A stretch of DNA of 64,000 nucleotides, from assembly GCF_029319185.1 (NCBI RefSeq), contig NZ_CP119754.1, positions 4,588,001 to 4,652,000 of the forward strand, read 5' to 3'. Numbering within the stretch: the first letter of the stretch is position 1; each line of letters begins with the position of its first letter. Position numbers and translations under genes: made by a program. Below are positions 27,703 to 36,183 of the stretch, piece after piece. Below the pieces are notes generated by a model. It was not told the origin of the DNA. It made no database searches and saw only the letters and a program-made list of their open reading frames with translations. Source of the stretch: Superficieibacter sp. HKU1. Its GTDB lineage: Bacteria > Pseudomonadota > Gammaproteobacteria > Enterobacterales > Enterobacteriaceae.

Positions 27703-28647
27703 TAGTCCTTCGGATGAGACCCATCCTTCGGTCATTTTCTGGCTTGCCGGATGGGTATAACGAATAAACCGATATCCGGCGAATGCGGGCTTATTCAGCA
27801 TCTGGACGCGATCGCCATCCACAACAAAGGCTTTCTCTTCACGAAGGCACGCTTTATTGGGCGCATCGTAGAAGTATAAGCGCTGGCGGTTGTTGGCGAC
27901 CGTTCGGGTGATGAAATCATCCTCAGCGGGAGTGGTCATACCCGCTTTTTCGCGGGCATCGTCACAAACCTCATCCACACTCTCAAGATTATCAGCCTCT
28001 ACCCATCCATGAACATTGTTAAATCCCGCCAGTAAATAATCGTGCGGATCGTTGCCGCGTAAGGCCTGATAGCGTTGTTGGGTGTCGTCATCACGCGCGA
28101 CTACGAATCCGACGCGAGAGACACTATCGCCGGGGACAATAAAAACAGATTCACTACGGCACTGAGGCACGGGAGCGGCATAAAACCAGGCCCGTGATGT
28201 CCCCGTAACCACATAGCGCGGAGACGCAATGGTGGCCTCCAGCGCTAATTGCTGATTAATGTCAGCACACCTTTGCATGCGGGATAAACAGTGTTGATAG
28301 CGTTTGCCTTTCTGCTGGTCGAACCGGAGCGCGGTGTCATTGCCATCCGTCAGGGTATTGCTCGCGGGATGGTATGTCAGCCAACCGAGCATCCCGGCAC
28401 CGGGGGAATCTGGCGTGCTTTTTTTCCGCTTGTCGAATAGCTGAAACATCACGTTATCGTCATGCGCTTCAGCTTCGACGTCCAAATCCTGAAGACTGAC
28501 GTGTTCGGCCACCATTAACGACTGATTGCTGCTGGCTACCATGTTTTTCATCGACACCGCACAGTAGTCGAGATACGCCCATTTATCCTGCGCATTGGCG
28601 GCTGCCGAATACAGCAGGGTGATAACAATAAGCGCCTTCAATTTCAT
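27691..28647 (-). CDS. secreted protein of unknown function with two SH3-like repeats
   Basis: I do not recognise this 318-residue protein. A signal peptide ends after SAAANA (about residue 19), so it is probably periplasmic. Two related segments can be seen: RAWFYAAPVPQCRSESVFIVPGD with HGWVEADNLES (about residues 156-225), and RLYFYDAPNKACLREEKAFV with EGWVSSEGLSL (about 257-318). Both have the pattern FYxAPxxxC-(K/S)-x-AF/VFVV-DGD...GWV.., typical of bacterial SH3-like folds, and a paired-cysteine arrangement. It lies convergent to gppA (12-base overlap) and 27 bases downstream of rep, sites that are adjacent in E. coli. Confidence 0.7.
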   Translation of the reverse strand: MKLKALIVITLLYSAAANAQDKWAYLDYCAVSMKNMVASSNQSLMVAEHVSLQDLDVEAEAHDDNVMFQLFDKRKKSTPDSPGAGMLGWLTYHPASNTLTDGNDTALRFDQQKGKRYQHCLSRMQRCADINQQLALEATIASPRYVVTGTSRAWFYAAPVPQCRSESVFIVPGDSVSRVGFVVARDDDTQQRYQALRGNDPHDYLLAGFNNVHGWVEADNLESVDEVCDDAREKAGMTTPAEDDFITRTVANNRQRLYFYDAPNKACLREEKAFVVDGDRVQMLNKPAFAGYRFIRYTHPASQKMTEGWVSSEGLSLP

Positions 28648-28674
28648 GAGGCCATTCTCCTTCCCTGAGTAAGA

Positions 28675-30693
28675 TTATTTTTTTGCCGCGGCCATCATCG
28701 CCCGAATATTAGCGATACTCGCCTGCCCTTTTTGCATCCGTTCTTCCGCCGTCACCACTTTGCGCTCCTGCTCCCAGACTAAATCGTCCTGCGGCAGCTC
28801 CAGCAGAAAACGGCTCGGCTCCGGGCGCACCAGTTCACCATACTGACGACGCTCTTTGCACAGGGTGAAGATCAGCTCTTTCTGTGCGCGGGTGATCCCC
28901 ACATAGGCCAGACGACGCTCTTCATCCACGTTGTCTTCATCAATGCTGCTCTGGTGCGGCAATAACCCCTCTTCCATGCCGACCAGAAAGACATAAGGGA
29001 ACTCCAGACCTTTTGAAGCGTGGAGCGTCATCAGTTGAACCTGATCCAGCTCCTCTTCACTCTCACCGCGCTCCATCATATCGCGCAGGGTAAAACGCGT
29101 TACCACCTGGGTGAGGGTCATCGGCTCGTCGATTTCACTGCCTTCCAGCATTTCGGTCATCCAGGTGAACAGCTGGTTGACGTTTTTCATGCGCATTTCC
29201 GCCGCTTTCGGGCTGGGCGAGGTTTCAAACAGCCAGGATTCGTAATCAATCCCGTGGATCAAATCGAGCACGGCGGCAATCGGTTCGCGCTCGGCCAGAC
29301 GCTGAACGTCGCCCAGCCAGTGCGTAAAGCGGGTCAACGATTCATAGCCGCGTCCGCTGAGCGTCTGCGTCAGACCCATATCAAAACTGGCGCTGAACAG
29401 GCTCTTGTTACGGCTATTCGCCCACTCACCCAGTTTTTGCAGCGTGGCCGGGCCGATTTCCCGCTTTGGCGTATTCACAATGCGCAAAAATGCGCTGTCG
29501 TCGTCCGCGTTGGTTAACACGCGCAGATAAGCCAGCAGGTCTTTAATTTCCGGACGCGAGAAAAATGAGGTGCCGCCGGAGATTTTGTACGGGATGCGGT
29601 TTTGCATCAGAAACTTTTCAAATACCCGCGACTGATGGTTGCCACGATACAAAATCGCATAGTCTTTGTACTGCGTTTTGTTGATAAAGTGATGGGCAAT
29701 CAGCTCACCGGTCACACGCTCGGCTTCGTGCTCTTCATGGTTGGCACTGAGCACTTTCAATTCGGCACCGTAGCCCAGCTCGGAAAACAGCCGTTTTTCA
29801 AACACGTGCGGATTGTTGGCGATAAGGATATTCGCCGCCTTCAGAATGCGTCCTGAGGAACGGTAGTTCTGCTCCAGTTTGACCACCTGCAACGCCGGAA
29901 AATCCTGGCTTAGCAGCACCAGATTCTGCGGGCGTGCACCGCGCCAGGAGTAGATCGACTGATCGTCATCACCCACCACGGTAAAACGCGCGCGATTACC
30001 GACCAGCAGCTTTACCAGTTCATACTGGCTGGTGTTGGTATCCTGGTACTCATCCACCAGCAGATAGCGAATTTTGTTCTGCCAGCGTTCACGAACCTCT
30101 TCATTACGCTGGAGCAGCAACGTTGGCAGCAGGATCAGGTCGTCAAAGTCCAGCACGTTGCAGGCTTTCATATGGGCGTCGTACAGGCTGTAGCAGTGGG
30201 CAAAGATCCGATCCCGCTCGCCCTTCGCCTGTGCCGCCGCCTGCGCCGGGGTCAGCAGATCGTTTTTCCAGTTGGAGATCGTCGAGATCAGCTGTTGCAG
30301 CACCGCTTTGTCATCTTCAATCAGCCCTTCACTCAATTCCTTAAGCAGCGCAACCTGATCGGTATCGTCGAACAACGAAAAGTTAGATTTCATCCCCAGC
30401 GCGGCGTACTCACGCTTAATCACTTCCAGCCCTAACGTATGGAAGGTGGAAATCATCAGTCCACGCGCCTCTTTGCGCCCCAGCGTCTGCGCCACGCGTT
30501 CTTTCATCTCGCGCGCCGCTTTATTGGTAAAGGTCACCGCCGCGATGTGCCGTGCCTGATAGCCACAGCCGCGGATCAAATGGGCGATTTTGTTAGTGAT
30601 GACGCGGGTTTTGCCGGAGCCAGCACCCGCCAGCACCAGGCAGGGTCCGGTGACAAATTCGACGGCTTGTTGTTGTCCGGGGTTTAAACGCAT
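28675..30693 (-). CDS. rep: ATP-dependent DNA helicase Rep
   Basis: Rep is a 3'-5' superfamily 1 helicase that clears protein roadblocks ahead of the replisome. The 672-residue protein has Walker A VLAGAGSGKTRVI near residue 22, motif Ia AVTFTNKAAREM, motif II LLVDEYQDTN, motif III VVGDDDQSIYSWRGA, motif IV LEQNYRSS, motif V LMTLHASKGLEFP and motif VI RRLAYVGITRAQ. Start ATG at 30693 gives MRLNPGQQQAVEF; four extra codons upstream are not conserved. The C-terminus (ASIANIRAMMAAAKK) differs slightly from E. coli, 673 residues. Confidence 0.97.
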   Translation of the reverse strand: MRLNPGQQQAVEFVTGPCLVLAGAGSGKTRVITNKIAHLIRGCGYQARHIAAVTFTNKAAREMKERVAQTLGRKEARGLMISTFHTLGLEVIKREYAALGMKSNFSLFDDTDQVALLKELSEGLIEDDKAVLQQLISTISNWKNDLLTPAQAAAQAKGERDRIFAHCYSLYDAHMKACNVLDFDDLILLPTLLLQRNEEVRERWQNKIRYLLVDEYQDTNTSQYELVKLLVGNRARFTVVGDDDQSIYSWRGARPQNLVLLSQDFPALQVVKLEQNYRSSGRILKAANILIANNPHVFEKRLFSELGYGAELKVLSANHEEHEAERVTGELIAHHFINKTQYKDYAILYRGNHQSRVFEKFLMQNRIPYKISGGTSFFSRPEIKDLLAYLRVLTNADDDSAFLRIVNTPKREIGPATLQKLGEWANSRNKSLFSASFDMGLTQTLSGRGYESLTRFTHWLGDVQRLAEREPIAAVLDLIHGIDYESWLFETSPSPKAAEMRMKNVNQLFTWMTEMLEGSEIDEPMTLTQVVTRFTLRDMMERGESEEELDQVQLMTLHASKGLEFPYVFLVGMEEGLLPHQSSIDEDNVDEERRLAYVGITRAQKELIFTLCKERRQYGELVRPEPSRFLLELPQDDLVWEQERKVVTAEERMQKGQASIANIRAMMAAAKK

Positions 30694-30776
30694 AGAGTCA
30701 CTCAATGAAAGTCGGGAGGGAAGAAAAAGTGCGTGGTAGTATAGCGACTGAAATCTTTATGACTCAAGGCACAATC

Positions 30777-31058
30777 ATGGCAAAAACAGCGGCAGCAATG
30801 CATATCCTTGTAAAGGAAGAAAAACTGGCTTTAGATCTGCTGGAGCAGATTAAAAACGGCGGCGATTTTGAAAAGCTGGCGAAAAAACACTCTACCTGCC
30901 CGTCAGGCAAAAAAGGCGGCCACTTAGGCGAGTTCCGCCAGGGCCAGATGGTGCCGGCGTTTGATAAAGTCGTATTCTCCTGCCCGGTGCTGGAACCTAC
31001 CGGCCCGCTGCATACTCAGTTCGGTTATCACATCATCAAGGTGCTGTACCGCAACTAA
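30777..31058 (+). CDS. ppiC: peptidyl-prolyl cis-trans isomerase C (parvulin)
   Basis: PpiC is the small cytoplasmic parvulin that isomerises Xaa-Pro bonds. The 93-residue protein is a single rotamase domain with AAMHILVKEE, GGHLGEFRQGQMVPAFDKVVF and TQFGYHIIKVLY. The start at 30777 gives MAKTAAAMHIL, the E. coli N-terminus after one substitution. It is divergent from rep. In E. coli its neighbour on the other side is close to ilvC; here a nine-kilobase island intervenes. Confidence 0.97.
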   Translation: MAKTAAAMHILVKEEKLALDLLEQIKNGGDFEKLAKKHSTCPSGKKGGHLGEFRQGQMVPAFDKVVFSCPVLEPTGPLHTQFGYHIIKVLYRN

Positions 31059-31073
31059 AGTAGAGGGCAGAGG

Positions 31074-31514
31074 CTATTCGCCCTGCCCTTTATCATTGAA
31101 GTAATCAATAAACTCCCGCCCGACTTCCGCCAGCGTCAGTCGTTTAAACCGTTCCAGTATCAATGATTCAGCATCGGTAAAGGTCTCTGACATTACCCGG
31201 TTGACCCCTTTTTCCACCAGGCACTGCGGGTTCTCGTTACGGTTACCCAGCGCAAACAGCGTCGGAGAGCCAAGCGCGATATAGATATCGTACAGCGTCA
31301 CATCGCCTGCCGGACGCGCCAGCGTCCAGCCACCGTGATGGCCTTTACTGGAAGTCACGATATGCCGCTCGCGTAGTCCCGCCAGCAGCTTGCGGATAAA
31401 TGCCGGATTACCATCGATAAACGCGGCCATCTGCTCTGAGGTGAGCGGTCGGTCCATCTGCTCAAGGTGCAGCAGAATGTGCAGCGTGGCAGAGAAAGAA
31501 TTATTTATTTTCAT
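31074..31514 (-). CDS. Rrf2-family transcriptional regulator
   Basis: The 146-residue protein begins MKINNSFSATLHILLHLEQ and has the winged helix typical of Rrf2 regulators (LTSEQMAAFIDGNPAFIRKLLAGLRERHIVTSSKGHHGGWTL). Only one cysteine (in NPQCLVEKG) lies where Fe-S Rrf2 proteins such as IscR and NsrR carry three, so it probably does not bind a cluster and resembles the YwnA-type branch. It is divergent from the methyltransferase at 31638. An inverted repeat of ATTACAT overlaps its start codon and suggests autoregulation. A TTG twelve codons upstream is a less likely start. Confidence 0.8.
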   Translation of the reverse strand: MKINNSFSATLHILLHLEQMDRPLTSEQMAAFIDGNPAFIRKLLAGLRERHIVTSSKGHHGGWTLARPAGDVTLYDIYIALGSPTLFALGNRNENPQCLVEKGVNRVMSETFTDAESLILERFKRLTLAEVGREFIDYFNDKGQGE

Positions 31515-31613
31515 GTAATTTACACTATTACATAGACTTAGCTGGCGCAAGCCAAATCCTGATTATAGCGCCTGTTGACCACGGACAAACTTATGATACT
31601 TTGTTTATTACAT
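31513..31613. promoter_or_regulatory. putative Rrf2 operator: three ATTACAT half-sites
   Basis: ATGTAAT (31513-31519) and ATTACAT (31527-31533) form a perfect seven-base inverted repeat with a seven-base gap, and a third ATTACAT lies at 31607-31613. All are in the divergent promoter region between the Rrf2 gene and the methyltransferase gene. Dimeric winged-helix regulators bind such repeats. The link is by position and symmetry only. Confidence 0.5.
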
Positions 31614-31637
31614 GAGTTGGTCGTACAGGAGAACAGT

Positions 31638-32264
31638 ATGTCTGAGACTGAACAATCACCCCTCGTTTTCTGGGAAGATCATTATGCGGCAATGTCGCCG
31701 ATTTCTAATGGTATTCCGGGGAAAATTCTGGTGCGCTTCGCCGATCCGCTTACGCCAGGCCGTGCGCTTGAATTAGGCTGCGGGCGCGGAGACGATGCCG
31801 TCTGGCTAGCCAAAAAAGGCTGGGAAGTGACGGCGGTCGACCTGTCATCTACGGCGCTGGAGTATGCCTCTGCCAATGCTGAGCGATCCGGTGTCCGGAC
31901 ACGTATTACGTTTGCGCGGCACGATCTGACCGGGCATTTTCCCCAGGGCCATTATGATCTGATCGTCGCCTCATTTCTCGAATCACCGCTTACCTTCGAT
32001 CGCTTTACGATCTTTCGCGCTGCCCTCGATCATATCCTGCCCGGCGGCATGCTGCTGATCACCTCCCACGCCAAAGTACCCGAGTGGTCAAAACACGCCG
32101 ATCGTCCTTTCCAGTCAGCGAAGGAAGCATTAGCGCAGCTGGGTACATTGACTGAGGCATGGGAAGTTCTCTTTTGCGACGACGTGGAACGGGTAATGAA
32201 AGGGCCGGAAGGACAGGAATGCCAGGTCTCGGATTCAGTCGTGGCATTACGCCGGAAGAAATAA
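31638..32264 (+). CDS. class I SAM-dependent methyltransferase
   Basis: A 208-residue methyltransferase with motif I ALELGCGRGDDAVWLAKKGW (about residues 43-62), motif II VTAVDLSSTALEYA and post-I DLTGHFPQGHYDLIVASF. It resembles the TehB/thiopurine-methyltransferase-like group, but the substrate cannot be told from the sequence. The ATG at 31638 follows AGGAGAACAGT; an ATG-less upstream extension is open but unlikely. It stands alone and divergent from the Rrf2 gene, which probably controls it. Confidence 0.85.
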   Translation: MSETEQSPLVFWEDHYAAMSPISNGIPGKILVRFADPLTPGRALELGCGRGDDAVWLAKKGWEVTAVDLSSTALEYASANAERSGVRTRITFARHDLTGHFPQGHYDLIVASFLESPLTFDRFTIFRAALDHILPGGMLLITSHAKVPEWSKHADRPFQSAKEALAQLGTLTEAWEVLFCDDVERVMKGPEGQECQVSDSVVALRRKK

Positions 32265-32300
32265 ACCCGGCGGACCGGTTTAAGGTTGATGGCACTTTTT

Positions 32301-32399
32301 GCCGGGTGGCGGCTCCGCCTTACCCGGCCTACAAAATGCATCAATATCAAAAAGTTGATTGCTACCCGTAGGCCTGTGCAAGCGCAGCGCCGCCAGGCA
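32301..32399. repeat. REP-type repeats at the left edge of the sugar island
   Basis: GCCGGGTGGCGGCTCCGCC-TTACCCGGCC (32301-32330) forms a long REP stem, and GTAGGCCTGTGCAAGCGCAG with CGCCGCCAGGC (32368-32397) looks like a second, degenerate unit. They separate the methyltransferase gene from the DeoR gene end. Confidence 0.75.
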
Positions 32400-32425
32400 G
32401 ATTATCTGAAGCCCGGCATCGTATT

Positions 32426-33211
32426 CTACTCGCTAACAACCATCACTCCTCGCGCCTCAATACCGGCGCGATCTTCCTCACTGATATTGTCCGTGATCAG
32501 GATGCTGATATCGCTAACCTCGGCAAATTTGGCGAAAGTGTCATGGCCGACTTTATGCGAATCTATTAGCAGAATGACGTTTGACGCGCAGGCGATCATC
32601 TCTTTCTTCAGATTCGCCTGGCGAACGTCCGGCGTGGTCGCGCCATTTTTGAGCGTAAAACCATTTGCGCCCATAAAGGCCTTGTCGATGATCAGATTCG
32701 ACAGGCCGCTGTCGCGATTGAACGGGATAACACAGTGCAATTTTTGCCGTACCGCGCCGCCGATGATAAAGAGATTCACCACCCCTGGGATCTCTTCCAG
32801 GATAATGGCAATCTGCAAATCGTTGGTGATGACCGACAGCCCTTTACGTTCACCCAACAGCTTCGCCAGTTCGAGCGTGGTGGAGCCGGTATCCAGCAGC
32901 AGCGTATCGCCGTCTTCAATTTGTTCCAGCGCCCGGCGGGCAACCACGACTTTGGCGTCGTGGTTACGCACTTCCTTTTCGGTCGCCATCATTTCGAGAC
33001 CGGTTTTGCTGCGGATAAGCACGCCGCCGTGGGTACGTGTGACCAGCTTCAGTTTTTCCATCTCGCGAAGATCGTTGCGAATCGTCCCGGTTGATACTTT
33101 AAAGAGCTGGCACAGTTCGGCAACCGTCGCTTTTTTATGTGCTTCAACATAAGCCAGAATCGCCTGCTGCCGTTCCTGCGTAAAAAGTTTATCTTCCGAA
33201 TGGTCGCTCAT
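32426..33211 (-). CDS. DeoR-family regulator of the adjacent sugar genes
   Basis: The 261-residue protein has an N-terminal DeoR helix-turn-helix (TVAELCQLFKVSTGTIRNDLREMEK, about residues 29-53) and a C-terminal DeoR sugar-phosphate sensor domain (DTGSTTLELAKLLGERKGLSVITND; SNLIIDKAFMGANGFT). Such proteins are usually repressors released by a phosphorylated sugar intermediate. It is the last gene of the leftward operon after the two dehydrogenases (32 bases after the second). The nearby GATATCGAT repeats at 35420-35454 are the best operator candidates. Confidence 0.85.
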   Translation of the reverse strand: MSDHSEDKLFTQERQQAILAYVEAHKKATVAELCQLFKVSTGTIRNDLREMEKLKLVTRTHGGVLIRSKTGLEMMATEKEVRNHDAKVVVARRALEQIEDGDTLLLDTGSTTLELAKLLGERKGLSVITNDLQIAIILEEIPGVVNLFIIGGAVRQKLHCVIPFNRDSGLSNLIIDKAFMGANGFTLKNGATTPDVRQANLKKEMIACASNVILLIDSHKVGHDTFAKFAEVSDISILITDNISEEDRAGIEARGVMVVSE

Positions 33212-33243
33212 TATCTTTCCCGAAATGGATAGCCAGAGCAGGA

Positions 33244-34281
33244 CTATAAAACAAAGCCTGCCTTCAGCGCATTACCCGATTTAGCACAGGTAAAAGCCTG
33301 CTGATATTGTTCAAGCGAGAAAGTATGCGTCAAGATCTTTTTCAGATTAATTTGCCCGTTGGCGACCATTCTCAGGCTGGTGCGGTACTGCCGCAGGTTC
33401 TGCCCGCTCATGCCGGTGACGCTAATCTGACGATAGTGAATGATGTTGGTATTCAGACTCACCATTTCTTTGCCCGCTGGCAGACCGCCGAAAAACAGCA
33501 CCCGGCCATTCAGCGCCGTTAGTTCAAACGACAACGTCTGGATTTCCGGCGTGGAGGCAGCGGTGATCACCACGTCACAGCCGCGATCCTGAGTGATGCG
33601 CATGACGTCAGCTTTGGTGTCGGTGCCGCTCACCGGAATAAACGTCGGGTCAAACTCGCATGCCAGCGCCAGACGCTCAGGATTAATATCGCTGATCAGC
33701 ACTTTCCCTGCGCCCGCAGCCTTGTGCAAAAGCGCATGCATCAGGCCAATCGGCCCCGCACCAATGACCAGTACCGTATCGCCTGGCTGGGTATGACAGC
33801 GTTCAAAAGCGTTATAAACGCAGGAGAAGGGTTCAATCATTGCCCCCTCTTCAAAGGAGACGTGATCGGGAAGTTCGACGATATTCCCCTGCCGCACCGC
33901 TCTGGCCGGGATCACTACATACTCGGCAAACGCGCCGTGTTTTTGGATCCCCAGCGCCTGAAAATCTTTACAGCTCTGGGTGTTGCCGCTGATACAGCTG
34001 TCGCATACGCCACAACCATAGTTTGGCGCGACGGCAACGCGCATCCCTTTAAAGTAGGTGCCGGTAACCTCGCTGCCGATCTCTTCGATAACACCGGAAA
34101 GCTCATGACCCAGCGTCAGGGCATGGGGAGAGTTGCGGTGGCCGTTGGCATACATTCGCAGATCCGTACCACAAATGGCTCCGGCTTTGCAGGCCAGCAG
34201 GATCTCATCCGGCTGAATCTCAGGCTTCGGCAGCTCAACCAGTTTGAGTTCGTTTTTACCAAATAACTGAATCGCTTTCAT
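33244..34281 (-). CDS. zinc-dependent medium-chain (sorbitol-dehydrogenase-like) dehydrogenase
   Basis: The 345-residue protein is a zinc MDR dehydrogenase. The catalytic zinc residues are Cys38 in ICGTDLRMY and His59-Glu60 in LGHELSG; the structural zinc lobe is GCGVCDSCISGNTQSC with four cysteines; the NAD loop is VIGAGPIGLMHALLHKAAGAG. It resembles galactitol-1-phosphate or sorbitol dehydrogenases and probably oxidises a polyol or sugar phosphate from the neighbouring PTS. It starts ten bases after the Gfo/Idh/MocA gene. Confidence 0.88.
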   Translation of the reverse strand: MKAIQLFGKNELKLVELPKPEIQPDEILLACKAGAICGTDLRMYANGHRNSPHALTLGHELSGVIEEIGSEVTGTYFKGMRVAVAPNYGCGVCDSCISGNTQSCKDFQALGIQKHGAFAEYVVIPARAVRQGNIVELPDHVSFEEGAMIEPFSCVYNAFERCHTQPGDTVLVIGAGPIGLMHALLHKAAGAGKVLISDINPERLALACEFDPTFIPVSGTDTKADVMRITQDRGCDVVITAASTPEIQTLSFELTALNGRVLFFGGLPAGKEMVSLNTNIIHYRQISVTGMSGQNLRQYRTSLRMVANGQINLKKILTHTFSLEQYQQAFTCAKSGNALKAGFVL

Positions 34282-34291
34282 CGACCACCTC

Positions 34292-35323
34292 TTATCTTTC
34301 GTTCAGGGTAACAACGCGTTTTTCGGTAATAGAAAGATTGCCAGCGTTCACCACTTTGACGACTTCCAGGCCATCATTGCCGGAGGCTTTGACGGGCGAG
34401 CCGCTACAAATTGACGCGATAAAGGCGGTATCTTCTTCTTCGTAGGCTTTGATAAAGAGCGTCTGCCAGCTATTAACCGTTTTGGTGATCAGCTGCTTTT
34501 GCTCCCGGTTGGCATAACGTGCCGAACTTTCCTGGAGATCGCCGACGAAGAGAATGCCGTCGGTGCCGAGAATTTCGACGCGAGAGTCATAGCCATAACC
34601 CACGGAAACCGCGCCTTCGACAATGCACTGCGTGCCGTTGGTCATGCGTCCACTCAGGGTAACGGTGTCGTAATAATCCGGGAATTTATCCTTCGCATCC
34701 GGGCAGCGATAATTACCGGCCAGCGCGTATACCTCGGCAAAATCTGCCCCCGAGAACCAGCGGACGGCATCAATATCATGGCTGGACACTTCCGCCAGCG
34801 GACCGCCGCTGATGGAGATATCGTACATCCATGCTTTCGGGATGCTGGGACCGTGGGTCAGCGCCTTCACCAGCACCACATCACCAATCACGCCCGCGTC
34901 AATCGCCGCCTTTGCTTCCATAAAGTTGCGGTCGAACCGGCGCATAAACCCAAGCTGCAGCTGTACGCCGTGCTGTTGCGTCACCTCAATCATCTGCTGG
35001 CACTCTTCCGGCGTCATCGCCATCGGCTTCTCGCAAAAAATGTGTTTTCCGGCACGGGCAGCGGCGCAGACGATTTCGCAGTGATATTTGGTCGGCGTGA
35101 CCACCACAATGGCGTCCACCTCACTATCAGCGATGGCTTCGTGATAATCGGTGTAGAACTTATTGAGATGTAATTCCCTGGCGGCGGCCTCGGCGACCGA
35201 TCCGACGGGATCGACTACAGCAACCAGGCGGGCTCCGGCGATCCCTCTGGCATAGTTGCGCGCGTGGATCATCCCGGCCCGGCCCGCACCAATAACGGCA
35301 ATCCCAATCTCCTGCTTGTCCAT
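34292..35323 (-). CDS. Gfo/Idh/MocA-family oxidoreductase
   Basis: This 343-residue protein has an N-terminal Rossmann loop (IGIAVIGAGRAGMIHARNYA), the family EKP motif in FCEKPMAMTPEE, and the C-terminal GFO/IDH domain with SGGPLAEVSSHDIDAVRWFSG including the conserved Asp-His pair. It is inositol-2-dehydrogenase-like; the substrate is a sugar or cyclitol that cannot be named. The start at 35323 has AGGAGGATGC directly upstream; the open frame further up is not family sequence. It is the first gene of the leftward operon. Confidence 0.87.
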   Translation of the reverse strand: MDKQEIGIAVIGAGRAGMIHARNYARGIAGARLVAVVDPVGSVAEAAARELHLNKFYTDYHEAIADSEVDAIVVVTPTKYHCEIVCAAARAGKHIFCEKPMAMTPEECQQMIEVTQQHGVQLQLGFMRRFDRNFMEAKAAIDAGVIGDVVLVKALTHGPSIPKAWMYDISISGGPLAEVSSHDIDAVRWFSGADFAEVYALAGNYRCPDAKDKFPDYYDTVTLSGRMTNGTQCIVEGAVSVGYGYDSRVEILGTDGILFVGDLQESSARYANREQKQLITKTVNSWQTLFIKAYEEEDTAFIASICSGSPVKASGNDGLEVVKVVNAGNLSITEKRVVTLNER

Positions 35324-35375
35324 GCATCCTCCTGGCATTCGTTGATATGAATTTCGGCTTATTTCTGTTCTTGCG

Positions 35376-35403
35376 AGTGTAGTCATGAAAAAAACAGTGT
35401 CAA
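35376..35403 (-). promoter_or_regulatory. promoter of the leftward dehydrogenase-deoR operon
   Basis: On the minus strand a perfect TTGACA (-35, 35403-35398) is separated by 16 bp from TACACT (-10, 35381-35376), about 50 bases before the Gfo/Idh/MocA start. The GATATCGAT repeats lie just upstream. Confidence 0.6.
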
Positions 35404-35419
35404 TCGTTTATTGTCATTT

Positions 35420-35454
35420 GATATCGATTAATAAATTTATTACGTGATATCGAT
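35420..35454. promoter_or_regulatory. putative DeoR operator: paired GATATCGAT boxes
   Basis: GATATCGAT occurs at 35420-35428 and again at 35446-35454, 26 bp apart, flanking the AT palindrome TAATAAATTTATTA. The pair lies between divergent sugar operons. A related GATAGCGAT lies at 40076-40084 upstream of the aldolase gene. Assignment to the local DeoR protein is inference from position. Confidence 0.5.
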
Positions 35455-35509
35455 AGCATAAGTCAAAACACATCAATCAAGACGGTACTTTTAAACAGCG
35501 AGGTCAACC

Positions 35510-35965
35510 ATGTCGATTTTTTCTACCGAAACAATTGTTCTGCAAATGGCAGCGAAGGATAAGCAGGATGCACTGACACAACTGGCGAAGCGCATTGAAG
35601 CCGCGGGGAAACTTCAGCCTGGAGAGTTCGATAACTATATGTTATCGCTATTAAAAAGAGAGGAAGAGTTTTCGACTGCGGTCGGCTATAACTATGCAAT
35701 CCCGCATGGCAAAAGTCCGGCGGTCGCGATGCCAGCGGTGGCATTTGCCCGTCTGACGCAGCCAATTTTATGGGACGAGGAAGAAGATGATTGGGTAGAA
35801 AATCTGTTTATGATCGCCGTTCCGGTGGCCAGCGCGGGTGACGAGCACATCAAAATTTTAACCAAACTCGCTGCTGCAATCATGGACGACGACTTCAGAG
35901 AGCATATCGATCAGGCAAAAGATGCAAGTGAAGTGTTTGATATTATGCATAAATTCACCGCGTAA
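35510..35965 (+). CDS. PTS fructose-type enzyme IIA
   Basis: A 151-residue EIIA of the fructose-mannitol family. The phosphorylated histidine is His66 in YAIPHGKSP. IIA takes phosphate from HPr and passes it to IIB. The start ATG (35510) follows the ribosome site AGCGAGG. It is first in the rightward operon and is followed by a hairpin (35981-36006) that could attenuate read-through to the IIBC gene 218 bases later. Confidence 0.9.
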   Translation: MSIFSTETIVLQMAAKDKQDALTQLAKRIEAAGKLQPGEFDNYMLSLLKREEEFSTAVGYNYAIPHGKSPAVAMPAVAFARLTQPILWDEEEDDWVENLFMIAVPVASAGDEHIKILTKLAAAIMDDDFREHIDQAKDASEVFDIMHKFTA

Positions 35966-35980
35966 GCCTATTTCCTGCAT

Positions 35981-36006
35981 GCGCCCTTCCGGGGGCGCTC
36001 TTTTTT
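35981..36006 (+). terminator. terminator-like hairpin after the PTS IIA gene
   Basis: GCGCCC-TTCC-GGGGGCGC is followed by TCTTTTTT on the plus strand. It would end or reduce transcription before the IIBC gene. The following 170 bases to 36183 hold a TTGACA (36066-36071) without a good -10, so a second promoter is possible but unproven. Confidence 0.75.
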
Positions 36007-36183
36007 GCCCTCCGCAATCATATCCCCGAAACCAGGATCGTTATCACAACAACAAACAAAACCAATTGACATAAAAACGCGCACAAAACAATCATAAACG
36101 AAAACAGAGACCAGCAAATCACAATGTTATATGGCAGGTGATGAGGCTGTTCACCATTAAATGTTGATCCAGGAGCGAAAAAC

